NCBI RefSeq assembly: GCF_000426185.1
Contig: NZ_AUEW01000008.1
Location: 205,530-269,529, forward strand
Direction: 5' to 3'
Length of the DNA: 64,000 bases
Source: Cellulomonas sp. URHD0024
GTDB lineage: Bacteria; Actinomycetota; Actinomycetes; Actinomycetales; Cellulomonadaceae
Below are positions 34,827 to 43,401 of this stretch, piece by piece. The notes under the pieces are model-generated. The model had not been told where the DNA came from. It ran no database searches and saw only the letters and a program-made list of their open reading frames with translations. Both the position numbers and the translations under genes were made by a program. Within the stretch, counting starts at the first letter, position 1. The number at the start of each line of letters is the position of its first letter.

Positions 34827-34885
34827 ACACACTCCTGGGGCCGGTGAGACATGGGGCTAGGGACGTGTACGGTACTGCACCGTGC

Positions 34886-34901
34886 GAGTGCTTGTGCACT
34901 C
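34886..34901. promoter_or_regulatory. Inverted repeat in the divergent promoter region of the cluster
   Basis: GAGTGC (34886-34891) and GCACTC (34896-34901) are perfect reverse complements around TTGT, 60 bases from the glycosyltransferase start. The whole gap 34827-35245 has no credible gene. It should hold the promoters for both arms of the cluster. The repeat is a candidate operator for a regulator encoded elsewhere. Confidence 0.4.
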
Positions 34902-35245
34902 ACGCGAACCTGCCCGCCAGGTCGTGTTGTCATTCGTCAGGGGTGCGCTTCTACCAGGTCGCCGAGCCCCTTGCCTTCTTTCGGACGCACACCGAAGATG
35001 CTCGACAGTTCCAGAAGCCCCTGGCACGATGCCTGACGCGAAAGAAGAATTCGTGAACCCCCTGTGCGTGTGGTCGTTGGCCGGTCCCGGAGAAGGGCAG
35101 GAAATGCCGACGCAGCAAGACGCGTCGGCGTGGACGGCCCCGAGCGGGCGGTCAGGGCGAGTTCGCGTCCGGGCCGGTGGCGCGCGGCACGCGCACGGGT
35201 CGATCCCTGCCTGCACATCGTCGCGCGACGGCCAGAGGGCCGCAC

Positions 35246-35527
35246 GTGCCTGAGCCGACGACGTCAGCCGCGCTGGAGCCAGAGTTCGAGGCCGTGCTGC
35301 GGACATGCCTGTACGGGCTGCTCGAGCCCCAGGATGCTCTCCACGAGGACACCGACCTTGCGGCGCTCGGTATCGACTCCCTCGTCGTGGTCGCGCTTCT
35401 GGTCGCCGTGGAGGACACCTTCGGTGTGTCCATCCCTGACGAGGTCATCGGGTTCGAGATCTTCGCCTCCCCCGGCGTCCTGTGGGGCATCGTCTCGGGC
35501 CTTCTGGAAGAGCAAGGTCGACACTGA
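35246..35527 (+). CDS. Acyl/peptidyl carrier protein
   Basis: A 93-residue helical protein. The GTG at 35246 follows AGAGGG. The attachment site is LAALGIDSLVVVALLVAVE (Ser45), with the classic GxDS motif followed by FGVSIPDEVI. It opens the rightward arm and probably works with the adenylation enzyme encoded at 38.8 kb. It is clearly different from the first carrier protein, suggesting separate partners. Confidence 0.88.
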   Translation: MPEPTTSAALEPEFEAVLRTCLYGLLEPQDALHEDTDLAALGIDSLVVVALLVAVEDTFGVSIPDEVIGFEIFASPGVLWGIVSGLLEEQGRH

Positions 35528-35642
35528 CGTGCTCGACCTCGTCCAGCCGACATGACGCTCGCCAGAGTCGACATCCGCCGCAGACGCCGACCGCCCGAGA
35601 GCAGCACCCTGTGCGCGACCACACCAGCCGACGAGGTGGCCC

Positions 35643-36650
35643 ATGAGTGAGTACCCGAGCGACATCTCGGTCTTCGGCACCTGCCCGCCCTCGGTCCAGG
35701 AGCACGGCCGGGACTACCTGGACCGGGTCCGGGACGTCGCCCGCTGGAGCGACGAGGCAGGTCACGAGGGAATCCTTGTCTACACCGACAACAAGTCGGT
35801 GGACTGCTGGCTCGTCGCCCAGACCGTCATCGACGCGACGGCCAGGCTGTCCCCGCTGGTCGCCGTCCAGGCGGCGTACATGCATCCCTTCAGCGCGGCC
35901 AAGATGGTGGCCGGTCTGGCCTACCTGTACGACCGGCCGGTCCACCTCAACATCGTCGCCGGCGGATTCGGAGGTGACCTGGAGGCACTCGGGGAGTCCC
36001 TCCCGCATGATGCGCGGTACGACCGCGCCGTGGAGTACGCGACGATCATGCGGCAGCTGCTGACATCCCCGCAGCCCGTCACCTTCGACGGGGCCTACTA
36101 CTCCGTCGCAGGGCTCCGCCTGGAGACGCTGCCGGCGCCGCACCTCGCCTCACGCTTCCTCGTGTCCGGCTCCTCCCCGGCCGGGATGGCCGCCGCGTGC
36201 GCGCTCTCGGCGACCGCCATCGTGTACCCGGAGCCACCGGAGCAGCAGGCGCCGGTGGTTTCCTCGGTCCCACAGGGCCTACGGATCGGGGTGATCGCCC
36301 GTCCCACCGCGGCCGCGGCCTGGGAGGTGGCGCACGCGCGCTTCCCGGAAGACCGAGCGGGTCGGATCAGCCACCGGCTGGCTATGTCGCACTCCGACTC
36401 GAGCTGGCACCAGCAGCTGTCGCAGGCCGCCGACCAGCAGGGCACGTACTGGATGGGACCTTTCAAGAACTACAAAACGTTCTGCCCGTACCTGGTCGGT
36501 GATTACGCGACGGTCGGGCAACAGATCGGACGCTATGTCGAGCTCGGATACACCACATTGATCCTCGACGCACCGGCCGAGCAGCGGGACCTCGAGCACA
36601 CCGCTGTCGTGCTGGACATTGCCCGCGGCAGCCTCCGGGTGCGCGCATGA
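35643..36650 (+). CDS. Luciferase-like flavin-dependent monooxygenase (LLM class, SsuD-like)
   Basis: A 335-residue TIM-barrel enzyme starting at the ATG at 35643, after GAGG. ARWSDEAGHEGILVYTDN, LSPLVAVQAAYMHPFSAAKM and RPVHLNIVAGGFGGDLEALG follow the SsuD/NtaA pattern, in which reduced FMN and oxygen are used. PFKNYKTFCPYLVGDYATV near residue 270 is the usual C-terminal lid region. Its ATGA overlap with pabAB ties it to aminoshikimate supply. It could oxidise an amine, sulfur or aryl position; which one cannot be told. Confidence 0.85.
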   Translation: MSEYPSDISVFGTCPPSVQEHGRDYLDRVRDVARWSDEAGHEGILVYTDNKSVDCWLVAQTVIDATARLSPLVAVQAAYMHPFSAAKMVAGLAYLYDRPVHLNIVAGGFGGDLEALGESLPHDARYDRAVEYATIMRQLLTSPQPVTFDGAYYSVAGLRLETLPAPHLASRFLVSGSSPAGMAAACALSATAIVYPEPPEQQAPVVSSVPQGLRIGVIARPTAAAAWEVAHARFPEDRAGRISHRLAMSHSDSSWHQQLSQAADQQGTYWMGPFKNYKTFCPYLVGDYATVGQQIGRYVELGYTTLILDAPAEQRDLEHTAVVLDIARGSLRVRA

Positions 36651-38791
36651 GAACTCTGCTTATCGACAACTACGACTCCTTCACCTATAACCTGGCGCAC
36701 TATCTGGGCGAGGTCACCGGATCTGCGCCCACGGTCATCCGAAACGACGAGCCCGGGTGGCGGCTGGACCATCTTGACTCCTTCGACAACGTCGTCATCT
36801 CCCCCGGGCCCGGAACTCCCGGAGTTCCGGCCGACTTCGGAATCTGCCGCGAGGTCATCTCCACCGGCAGCATTCCGCTGCTCGGGGTCTGTCTCGGTCA
36901 CCAGGGCATCGCGATGCTCGGCGGCAGCGGTTCCATCGCGCTCGCCCCAGAGCCTCGGCACGGTCGCAAGTCCCCCGTCCTCCACGACGGCACCGGTTTG
37001 TTCGCGGGCATCCCGTCGCCGCACGAGGTCGTGCGCTACCACTCGTGGGCCGTGGACCGACTCTCGGACGACCTCGAGGCCCTCGCCTGGACGCCCGACG
37101 GGGTGCTGATGGCGCTTCGGCATCGGCACCGCCCTCAATGGGGGGTGCAGTTCCATCCTGAGTCCATCGCCACGGAGCACGGCCACCGCCTGCTGGCGAA
37201 CTTCGCCGAGCTGAGCAGCGCATGGAACCAGCGCCGCGGCCGGGTTCCTCGACCGCAGCGCCCGCAGCCGGCGCCCAGCCGACCCGAACCACAGAAGCTG
37301 GTCCAGTACCGCCTTCTGGTCGAGAAGCTTCCGACGCTGTGCGAGGCCGAGCAGGTCTACGAGGCGCTCTTCCTGGAGCAGCCCTTCGCGTTCTGGCTCG
37401 ACAGCAGCCGACCGGACCCGCGCCTGGGTCGCTTCTCGATCATGGGGGCGGCCGACGGCCCCTCTGCGACGTTGGCGACGGCGAGTGTCGCGGACGGCAC
37501 AGTCACCGTGCGGTCGGGCGACGACTGCCATACCGAGGTCCGGCCGCTGCTGGACTGGTTGGACGACCAGCTCGGCGGGGCAGAGGTCGTCGGCGGGGCA
37601 GACCTGCCTTTCGATTTCCGCGGTGGTTGGATCGGCTACCTCGGCTACGAGCTCAAGGCCCAGTGCCACCCGACCCAACGCCCCGAACGGCAGGGCGGCG
37701 GACCCGTTCACCTCGCCGAGCAGCCCGACGCGGCCCTGCTGTTCGCGGACCGCAGCGTCGTCTTCGACCACCTCACCTCCACCACCTACCTGCTCGCTCT
37801 GCACCTCGAAACAGACGTCGAGGCGGCGGCGAACTGGCTTGCCGACACCCGCGCTCGCGTCCACGCGATCACCGGCGCCCCCAGGCGGACGGCCGTCGAG
37901 CCGACAACTGACACGACTCGGGTCTCGCTACGCCACGACCGCAGCGCCTACCTGGACCTCATCGAATCCTGCCAACGCGCCATCACCGCCGGCGAGAGCT
38001 ACGAGCTCTGCCTGACGAACATGATCGACGTCGAGTGCACGCTCGACGTGTGGGCCGCCTACCTCGAGCTGCGCCGGAACAACCCGGCTCCGTTCGCGGC
38101 CCTGCTTCGCCTGGGTGAGCTCTCCGTGCTCAGTACCTCCCCCGAGCGGTTCCTGCGGGTCGACGGCGAGCGGCGTCTGGAGGCGCGTCCCATCAAGGGC
38201 ACCCGACCCCGCGGCCTCTCGACCGAAGAAGATCGAGCCCTCCGGGACGGACTGGCCTTCTGTGAGAAGGACCAGTCCGAGAACCTGATGATCGTCGATC
38301 TGCTGCGCAACGACCTGGGGCAGGTCGCGACGATCGGTTCCGTCACCGTCCCCGAGCTGTTCAAGGTGGAGACCTACGCGACCGTTCACCAGCTGGTCAG
38401 CACGGTGACAGCGCAGCTGCGTCCGGGCAGCAGCGCCGTCGACTGCGTCCGGGCAGCCTTTCCGGGTGGATCGATGACCGGTGCCCCGAAGCTGCGCAGC
38501 ATGCAGATCATCGACCAGCTGGAGGCAGGGCCCCGCGGAATCTACTCCGGGGCCATCGGGTACTTCTCGCTCTCGGGGACCGTCGACCTCAACATCGCGA
38601 TCCGCACTCTCGTCGCCCAGCCAGGGCGGGTCAGCTACGGGATCGGCGGTGCGATCGTCACCATGTCCGACCCTGTCGCGGAGTTCGACGAGACGGTCGT
38701 CAAGGCCACGCCGCTGCTCGCCCTGCTCGGCATGCACTTCCCCGAGGATCGTGACTCTTCCGTGGGCGCGTCGTCCGGGAGCACGCGATGA
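36647..38791 (+). CDS. pabAB: Fused aminodeoxychorismate synthase (PabA-PabB)
   Basis: A 714-residue fusion. The amidotransferase domain (about 1-195) has Cys82 in LLGVCLGHQG and His170/Glu172 in QFHPES. The synthase domain (about 225-700) has YELCLTNMIDV, Lys517 in RPIKGTRPRG, ENLMIVDLLRNDLG, FPGGSMTGAPK and YSGAIGYFS. PIKGT, rather than the PIAGT of anthranilate synthase, marks aminodeoxychorismate synthase. It makes 4-amino-4-deoxychorismate from chorismate and glutamine. The fused form is typical of secondary metabolism (chloramphenicol, candicidin, pristinamycin). It is coupled by ATGA overlaps on both sides. Confidence 0.93.
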   Translation: MRTLLIDNYDSFTYNLAHYLGEVTGSAPTVIRNDEPGWRLDHLDSFDNVVISPGPGTPGVPADFGICREVISTGSIPLLGVCLGHQGIAMLGGSGSIALAPEPRHGRKSPVLHDGTGLFAGIPSPHEVVRYHSWAVDRLSDDLEALAWTPDGVLMALRHRHRPQWGVQFHPESIATEHGHRLLANFAELSSAWNQRRGRVPRPQRPQPAPSRPEPQKLVQYRLLVEKLPTLCEAEQVYEALFLEQPFAFWLDSSRPDPRLGRFSIMGAADGPSATLATASVADGTVTVRSGDDCHTEVRPLLDWLDDQLGGAEVVGGADLPFDFRGGWIGYLGYELKAQCHPTQRPERQGGGPVHLAEQPDAALLFADRSVVFDHLTSTTYLLALHLETDVEAAANWLADTRARVHAITGAPRRTAVEPTTDTTRVSLRHDRSAYLDLIESCQRAITAGESYELCLTNMIDVECTLDVWAAYLELRRNNPAPFAALLRLGELSVLSTSPERFLRVDGERRLEARPIKGTRPRGLSTEEDRALRDGLAFCEKDQSENLMIVDLLRNDLGQVATIGSVTVPELFKVETYATVHQLVSTVTAQLRPGSSAVDCVRAAFPGGSMTGAPKLRSMQIIDQLEAGPRGIYSGAIGYFSLSGTVDLNIAIRTLVAQPGRVSYGIGGAIVTMSDPVAEFDETVVKATPLLALLGMHFPEDRDSSVGASSGSTR

Positions 38792-40371
38792 TGCTCTATC
38801 AGCGGTTCGCGCAGGCAGTCGCCCGAAACGCCAGCCAGACAGCGCTCGAGATCGACGGCACGCGGTACAGCTACGGTCAGATCGGCGACATGGCCGAGGC
38901 GCTCGCCGCCCGCATCCACGGTCAGCCGGACGCCGTCCCTGCGAGGATCGGCCTGCTGGCCAATCGAAGCCTCCTGGCCTACGTCGGCTACCTCGCCGTC
39001 CAACGCCTGGGCCGGTCCGTCGTCCCGCTCAACCCGGCCTTCCCGGAAGCGCGCACACGTGCCATGGTGGTCGACTCCGGCGCCGGTCTGGTGCTCGCCG
39101 ACCTGCAGGCCACTGCTCCTCAGGTCGACGGTGTCCGCATCCTGGCTGTCGACCCCACGCTGGTCGACGTCGGGACACCAGCCGGATCGCCGCCGCCCCT
39201 GCTGGACGAGCCTGCCGCGGAGGCGTACCTGCTGTTCACTTCTGGCTCGACCGGCGTGCCCAAGGGTGTTCCGATCCGCCAGAGCAACGTCTCCGCCTTC
39301 TTGGAGGCGACTCAGGACCGGTACGACATGGCGCCGGGCGACCGCTGCTCCCAATGCTTCGACCTGACCTTCGACCTGTCCGTGTTCGATCTCTTCGCCG
39401 TCTGGTCCGCAGGGGCCACCCTGGTGGTGCCGAGCCGGAACGACCTGTTGCGCCCGGTCCGCTTCGTTGCCGACAAGGCTCTGACCCACTGGTTCTCGGT
39501 GCCCTCAGCCATCAGCACGGCGCAGGCCAGCGGACGGCTGCAGCCGGGCACCATGCCGTCCCTGCGCGCCAGCCTGTTCTGCGGTGAGCCGCTGACCCGG
39601 CAGCAGGCCTCGGCCTGGAAAGAGGCCGCTCCCGCAAGCACACTGGTCAACCTGTACGGGCCCACCGAGCTCACCATCAGCTGCAGCGACTACGTTCTGC
39701 CAGCAGATCCCGGCGAGTGGCCCGCAACGTCCAACGACGTCCTCCCGATCGGAACGATCTACCCGGGGCTGGAGTACGCAGTCCTCGACGAGTCGGGGCA
39801 CGACACCCCCGAGGGTGAGCTGTGCGTCCGGGGACCGCAGCGCTTCGCGGGTTACCTGGACCCGCACGGGAATCGGGGTCGTTTCCACCCGGAGCCCGCC
39901 GCCGCGGACGACCGCGTCGTTCCCAGGGACCACTGGTATCGCACGGGAGATCGGGTCAGCGTCCGTGGGGGCCTGCTGACCTTCCTCGGTCGAGCCGACC
40001 AGCAGGTGAAGATCAACGGCTACCGGGTGGAGCTCGGCGAGATCGAGGCAGCGCTGCGTTCCCTCGGCGGCGTCGCTGACGCCGTCGTGGTGGCCGTCCC
40101 CGACCAGGCCCACGTGCTGGGCCTGTACGCCGTGTGCCTGTCTCACGACAGCGAGCCCGCCCACCTGCGGGGGGAACTCCTCCGTACTCTGCCGGCGTAC
40201 ATGGTGCCTCGGCGGGTGCTCGTCGTCGACCAGCTGCCCAGCAACGCCAACGACAAGGTAGATCGGCGGGCCGTCGCGGAGCTGGTCAGGACGGCTCTCG
40301 CGCTTCCCCCGGCCGAGTCGGCGCGAGCGGCTCGGAACGACCGGACCTCGACCGGGGCGATGTCGTCGTGA
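38788..40371 (+). CDS. Free-standing NRPS-type adenylation enzyme
   Basis: A 527-residue protein with the ATG overlapping the pabAB stop. Core motifs are LLFTSGSTGVPKGVPI (A3), FDLTFDLSVFDLF with the amino-group-binding Asp (A4), VNLYGPTELTISC (A5), HWYRTGDRVS (A7), GRADQQVKINGYRVELGEIE (A8) and NANDKVDR with the catalytic Lys (A10). It should activate an amino acid and load it onto a separate carrier protein. The substrate is not predicted. No condensation or carrier domain is attached. Confidence 0.88.
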   Translation: MMLYQRFAQAVARNASQTALEIDGTRYSYGQIGDMAEALAARIHGQPDAVPARIGLLANRSLLAYVGYLAVQRLGRSVVPLNPAFPEARTRAMVVDSGAGLVLADLQATAPQVDGVRILAVDPTLVDVGTPAGSPPPLLDEPAAEAYLLFTSGSTGVPKGVPIRQSNVSAFLEATQDRYDMAPGDRCSQCFDLTFDLSVFDLFAVWSAGATLVVPSRNDLLRPVRFVADKALTHWFSVPSAISTAQASGRLQPGTMPSLRASLFCGEPLTRQQASAWKEAAPASTLVNLYGPTELTISCSDYVLPADPGEWPATSNDVLPIGTIYPGLEYAVLDESGHDTPEGELCVRGPQRFAGYLDPHGNRGRFHPEPAAADDRVVPRDHWYRTGDRVSVRGGLLTFLGRADQQVKINGYRVELGEIEAALRSLGGVADAVVVAVPDQAHVLGLYAVCLSHDSEPAHLRGELLRTLPAYMVPRRVLVVDQLPSNANDKVDRRAVAELVRTALALPPAESARAARNDRTSTGAMSS

Positions 40372-40456
40372 ATCTCGCGCACCATCCGGTGGCGCCGATC
40401 CGCGGCGCCCGACCGGGCTGCGGTCGCCCGTGGGCGTGTACTGAAGGACGGATGCA

Positions 40457-41353
40457 ATGTCGGATCGGGTGATGTGGTTCAACGGGCGTTGTGTGCCCTG
40501 GGAGGACGCGCGCGTCCACGTCTGGGATGAGCTGGCGCTTCGGGGCGCCAACGTGTTCGAGGGCATCACGGCGTTCTGGAACGCTCGGGAGCTGCGGCAT
40601 GAGGTGCTGGCCGGCGACGCGCACCTCGACCGGCTCTTCCACTCTGCTCAGGTGGCCGACATCCCGGCGCCGATGACCAAGCGGGAGGTGTTCGGCGCCC
40701 TCTGCGAGGTTGCGGCGCAGCTGCCCGGCACGGACATCTACCTGCGCCCGACCTTCTACGCCAAGAAGGGGCGCTCTGCGCTGGCTCCGGACAGCGAGGG
40801 CGCCATGTACATCGGCGGCTTCCCATTCCGACCCACCCGGCCGCCGGCCGTCCGGGCTGTCGTGAGCGAGCACTCGCGCTACGGCGGGCCCATCGGGGCA
40901 GATGCGAAGTCCGGCGGCTCTTACCTGGACTTCCGTGTCTTCGAGCGAGAGCGCATCGAGCACGGCGTGGAGCACGTGTTCTTCCTCAATGATCGCGGGC
41001 ACGTCGCCGAGGCAGACGGTGCCGCGATCCTGCTGGTGCGCGACGGCCTGGTCATCACACCGTCGGTGGACTCCGGGGTACTCGACTCGATCACCAAGAG
41101 GATCGTGCTGGCCATCGCACTCGACCTTGGCCACCGGGTCGAGGAGCGGCCGGTTCAACGCGACGAGCTGTACCAGGCACAGGTTGTGCTGGCCGGAACG
41201 CTGCTGGGGCTCCGGACGGTCGACGAGGTGGACGGGCAGCGTGCCGGTGACCGCGCGGGCGCGGACACTGCGGCGGCACTGATCTACGAGTACAACCAGT
41301 TGTGCCGAGCGGAGAGCCCACTGGCCGGCGCTCACCTGGCCCCCCTGCAGTGA
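40457..41353 (+). CDS. Class IV PLP aminotransferase (BCAT-like)
   Basis: A 298-residue protein starting at the ATG at 40457, with GAAGGA eight bases upstream. MWFNGRCVPWEDARVHVWD, RGANVFEGI, the PLP lysine in DAKSGGSYLDFRVFE and HVAEADGAAILLV follow branched-chain aminotransferases. It is a second class IV enzyme in the cluster, distinct from the lyase-like one at 33 kb. It could aminate a 2-oxo acid to provide the substrate of the adenylation enzyme. The stop overlaps the Nudix gene start (GTGA). Confidence 0.85.
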   Translation: MSDRVMWFNGRCVPWEDARVHVWDELALRGANVFEGITAFWNARELRHEVLAGDAHLDRLFHSAQVADIPAPMTKREVFGALCEVAAQLPGTDIYLRPTFYAKKGRSALAPDSEGAMYIGGFPFRPTRPPAVRAVVSEHSRYGGPIGADAKSGGSYLDFRVFERERIEHGVEHVFFLNDRGHVAEADGAAILLVRDGLVITPSVDSGVLDSITKRIVLAIALDLGHRVEERPVQRDELYQAQVVLAGTLLGLRTVDEVDGQRAGDRAGADTAAALIYEYNQLCRAESPLAGAHLAPLQ

Positions 41354-41895
41354 GCCCACCCGCCATGCACCTGGTCAGCACCAGCACGTCCCACAGCAAC
41401 CCGTGGTTCACCGTCGAGCGCCGGCAGTACGAGTCCGAGAGCGGTACGCGGCACCCGTACTTCATGGTGTGCCGCCCCGATTCCGTCCTTGTCGCCGCAC
41501 GCCGCGATGGCCGGTACGTCCTGGTCGAGCAATCCCGTCCGACGATGGACGGCGCGCGGAGCCTGGAGTTCCCCCAGGGCTCCCTGAGCGGCGATGAGTC
41601 CCCCGACGTAGCCGCCCGCCGGGAGGTCCGCGAGGAGACCGGGCTGGAGCTTGCTGGCCTGCGTCATGTGGGCACCTTCGCGGAGAGCAACGGCTTTGCG
41701 ACGTCGTCCTGCCATGCCTTCGTCGCCGAGGTCGGAGGAGTCGGCGAACCCGATCGGGACCTGTTCGAGGCGGACATGGAGATGCACCTGCTCTCCTGGC
41801 CGCGGTTGAGGGAGCTCGTGGCGGCCGGTGCAGTCCGGGACTCCGCGACGCTGGCCGCGCTTGCCCTGATCGAAGCGCGCGGCCATGCCGGTTGA
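41350..41895 (+). CDS. Nudix hydrolase
   Basis: A 181-residue protein. The GTG at 41350 forms a GTGA overlap with the upstream stop; the ATG at 41365 is an alternative. The Nudix box is complete: GSLSGDESPDVAARREVREE followed by TGL. FMVCRPDSVLVAARRDGRYVLVEQSRP resembles ADP-ribose or nucleotide-sugar pyrophosphatases. Within this cluster it may hydrolyse an activated nucleotide intermediate, together with the HAD phosphatase downstream. This is inference. Confidence 0.85.
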   Translation: MSPPAMHLVSTSTSHSNPWFTVERRQYESESGTRHPYFMVCRPDSVLVAARRDGRYVLVEQSRPTMDGARSLEFPQGSLSGDESPDVAARREVREETGLELAGLRHVGTFAESNGFATSSCHAFVAEVGGVGEPDRDLFEADMEMHLLSWPRLRELVAAGAVRDSATLAALALIEARGHAG

Positions 41896-42184
41896 CAGCC
41901 TGGAGGTCGTCGTCGGCCTCGCCACTGACGTCCGGGTCAATCTGCGCACAGGCGACCTCACGGCGAGCACCGGCACGAGCCAGGACCGGCTGCTGCTGGC
42001 CGGGCTGGGCCCGCTCCGGTGGGCCGCCCGGTACGACGAGGACGTGGTGTTCCTGGAGACCGTCGAAGGGGAGCGCTGGCTGGTACGAGTGTCGCCCATC
42101 TCCGGCTTGGTCGCCGCAGTCGAACCGGCCGTCGGGGTCCGGCCGCCGCTGCAGGGAGACGGTCTATGCGTGACGCGGACGTAA
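41885..42184 (+). CDS. Small protein of unknown family in the biosynthetic operon
   Basis: A 99-residue protein that overlaps the Nudix gene by 11 bases and the flavoenzyme gene by 19. The sequence is mainly predicted beta strands: LEVVVGLATDVRVNLRTGDL, DVVFLETVEGERWLVRV and VAAVEPAVGV. There is no catalytic motif, signal or membrane helix. The tight overlaps suggest it is really translated. I do not recognise a family. Confidence 0.6.
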   Translation: MPVDSLEVVVGLATDVRVNLRTGDLTASTGTSQDRLLLAGLGPLRWAARYDEDVVFLETVEGERWLVRVSPISGLVAAVEPAVGVRPPLQGDGLCVTRT

Positions 42185-43401
42185 TCGTGGCTGGCGCAGG
42201 GGTGGCCGGATTGTTGACCTCACTGGCCCTGGCGCGCCGAGGCGCCCACGTCCTGCTCGTGGAGCCCTCACGGCTCGGCGCCGGCCAGTCCGGGCAGTCT
42301 CACGGCTACCTCCATCACGGCTACGCCTATGGCCCGAACGAACCGAACCTGCCGGCTCTGCTCAGCAGCGCCTGCAGGCAGTGGCAGGGGCTGCTCGAGC
42401 GGGTCGCGCCGGTGACCACTCACTCCACCATCGCCTTCTCTGACCTGGCTGCGGTACGACGCGCTGAACGGTACTGGCGAGACTCGGGGTTGCCGGTGTG
42501 CCCACAGGTTTCCCCGCCGTGGCTGAGCCGCACAGAGGTCACCTGCTTCGACAGCGCCGAACCGACGTACAACGTCGGTGAGATCCTGCGCGGACTAGGG
42601 GCGCAGGCGAGCGCGGCCGGGATAGAGGTGCGCCGTGGCACGGTCGAATCCGTCGAAGAGCTCGGCCTCGGCATCCGCGCCCGGGTCACGGGGATGGATG
42701 GGGATACCTCCATCGTTCGCGCCCGGACCGCGGTCCTCGCGGCGGGCGCCGGTGCGCCGGGGCTGCTCGTCCGGTCCCGGTTGCCTTCCGCAATCCAGCT
42801 GCGTCGCGCGTTGATGCTGGTGCTTCGGGGACGTCTGCCTGCCGTCAGCGCGGTGTTCCGCGGACAGGAGGAGCACGGCTTGTTTCTTGCCAGCCGGCTC
42901 GACGAGGACGGGCAGGCCACCTGGCTCATCTCCGACTTCCATTCGTTCGACAGCGGTCACAGCGATCATGGCCAGCTCTCGGGCTGGTGGGCGCGCCGGG
43001 TGCTGCTGACGCTGCGCCGGGTCGTCGACGCGGCGATCCTGGCCCGCGTGGACTCCGTCTCGGGGTACACGGCCACGAAGTCAGGCTTGCTCCCGACCAG
43101 TGGAACGGTGGCTCACGAGTTCGGCATCGAGCTGCTCGACCGGCGGGTCGTGGTCGCCAGCCCGTCCAAGCTGACCCTCGCGCCGCTGGCCGCCCGACAC
43201 GCGGCGGGGGTCGTCGCGGCCCGGATGGGGCTGCGGGCCGACACCGACGGCTGGGAGCCGATCAACCCGGTCGAAACTGATCAGTCGCCGGCCCGCGAGA
43301 GCTGGGAGACCCCCATGTCGACACTGAACGGACCGGATCTGCTGGGGGAACTTCCCGGCATCGGGAGGCTCAGCGAGCTCTACCGTCGCGCGACCACGTG
43401 A
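42166..43401 (+). CDS. FAD-dependent oxidoreductase (DAO family)
   Basis: A 411-residue protein starting at the ATG at 42166, after GGGAG. The FAD motif DVIVAGAGVAGLLTSLALARRGAHVLLVE is complete (residues 4-32), followed by LGAGQSGQSHGYLHHGYAYG, the region where some DAO enzymes attach or contact FAD, and TAVLAAGAGAPGLL. The C-terminal FAD motif is weak. It is the second DAO-type flavoenzyme in the cluster and is not closely similar to the first. It may oxidise a C-N bond of the aminated precursor. Confidence 0.8.
   Translation: MRDADVIVAGAGVAGLLTSLALARRGAHVLLVEPSRLGAGQSGQSHGYLHHGYAYGPNEPNLPALLSSACRQWQGLLERVAPVTTHSTIAFSDLAAVRRAERYWRDSGLPVCPQVSPPWLSRTEVTCFDSAEPTYNVGEILRGLGAQASAAGIEVRRGTVESVEELGLGIRARVTGMDGDTSIVRARTAVLAAGAGAPGLLVRSRLPSAIQLRRALMLVLRGRLPAVSAVFRGQEEHGLFLASRLDEDGQATWLISDFHSFDSGHSDHGQLSGWWARRVLLTLRRVVDAAILARVDSVSGYTATKSGLLPTSGTVAHEFGIELLDRRVVVASPSKLTLAPLAARHAAGVVAARMGLRADTDGWEPINPVETDQSPARESWETPMSTLNGPDLLGELPGIGRLSELYRRATT

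Noticed and set aside
25528..35527. Classical aryl polyene cluster
   Set aside because: The KS and short KS-like pair and carrier proteins fit, but there is no ketoreductase, dehydratase, thioesterase or ammonia lyase.
36647..38791. Anthranilate synthase (TrpEG) or phenazine-type PhzE instead of PabAB
   Set aside because: Domain order is amidotransferase then synthase and the key motif is PIKGT, as in aminodeoxychorismate synthase; PhzE has the reverse order.
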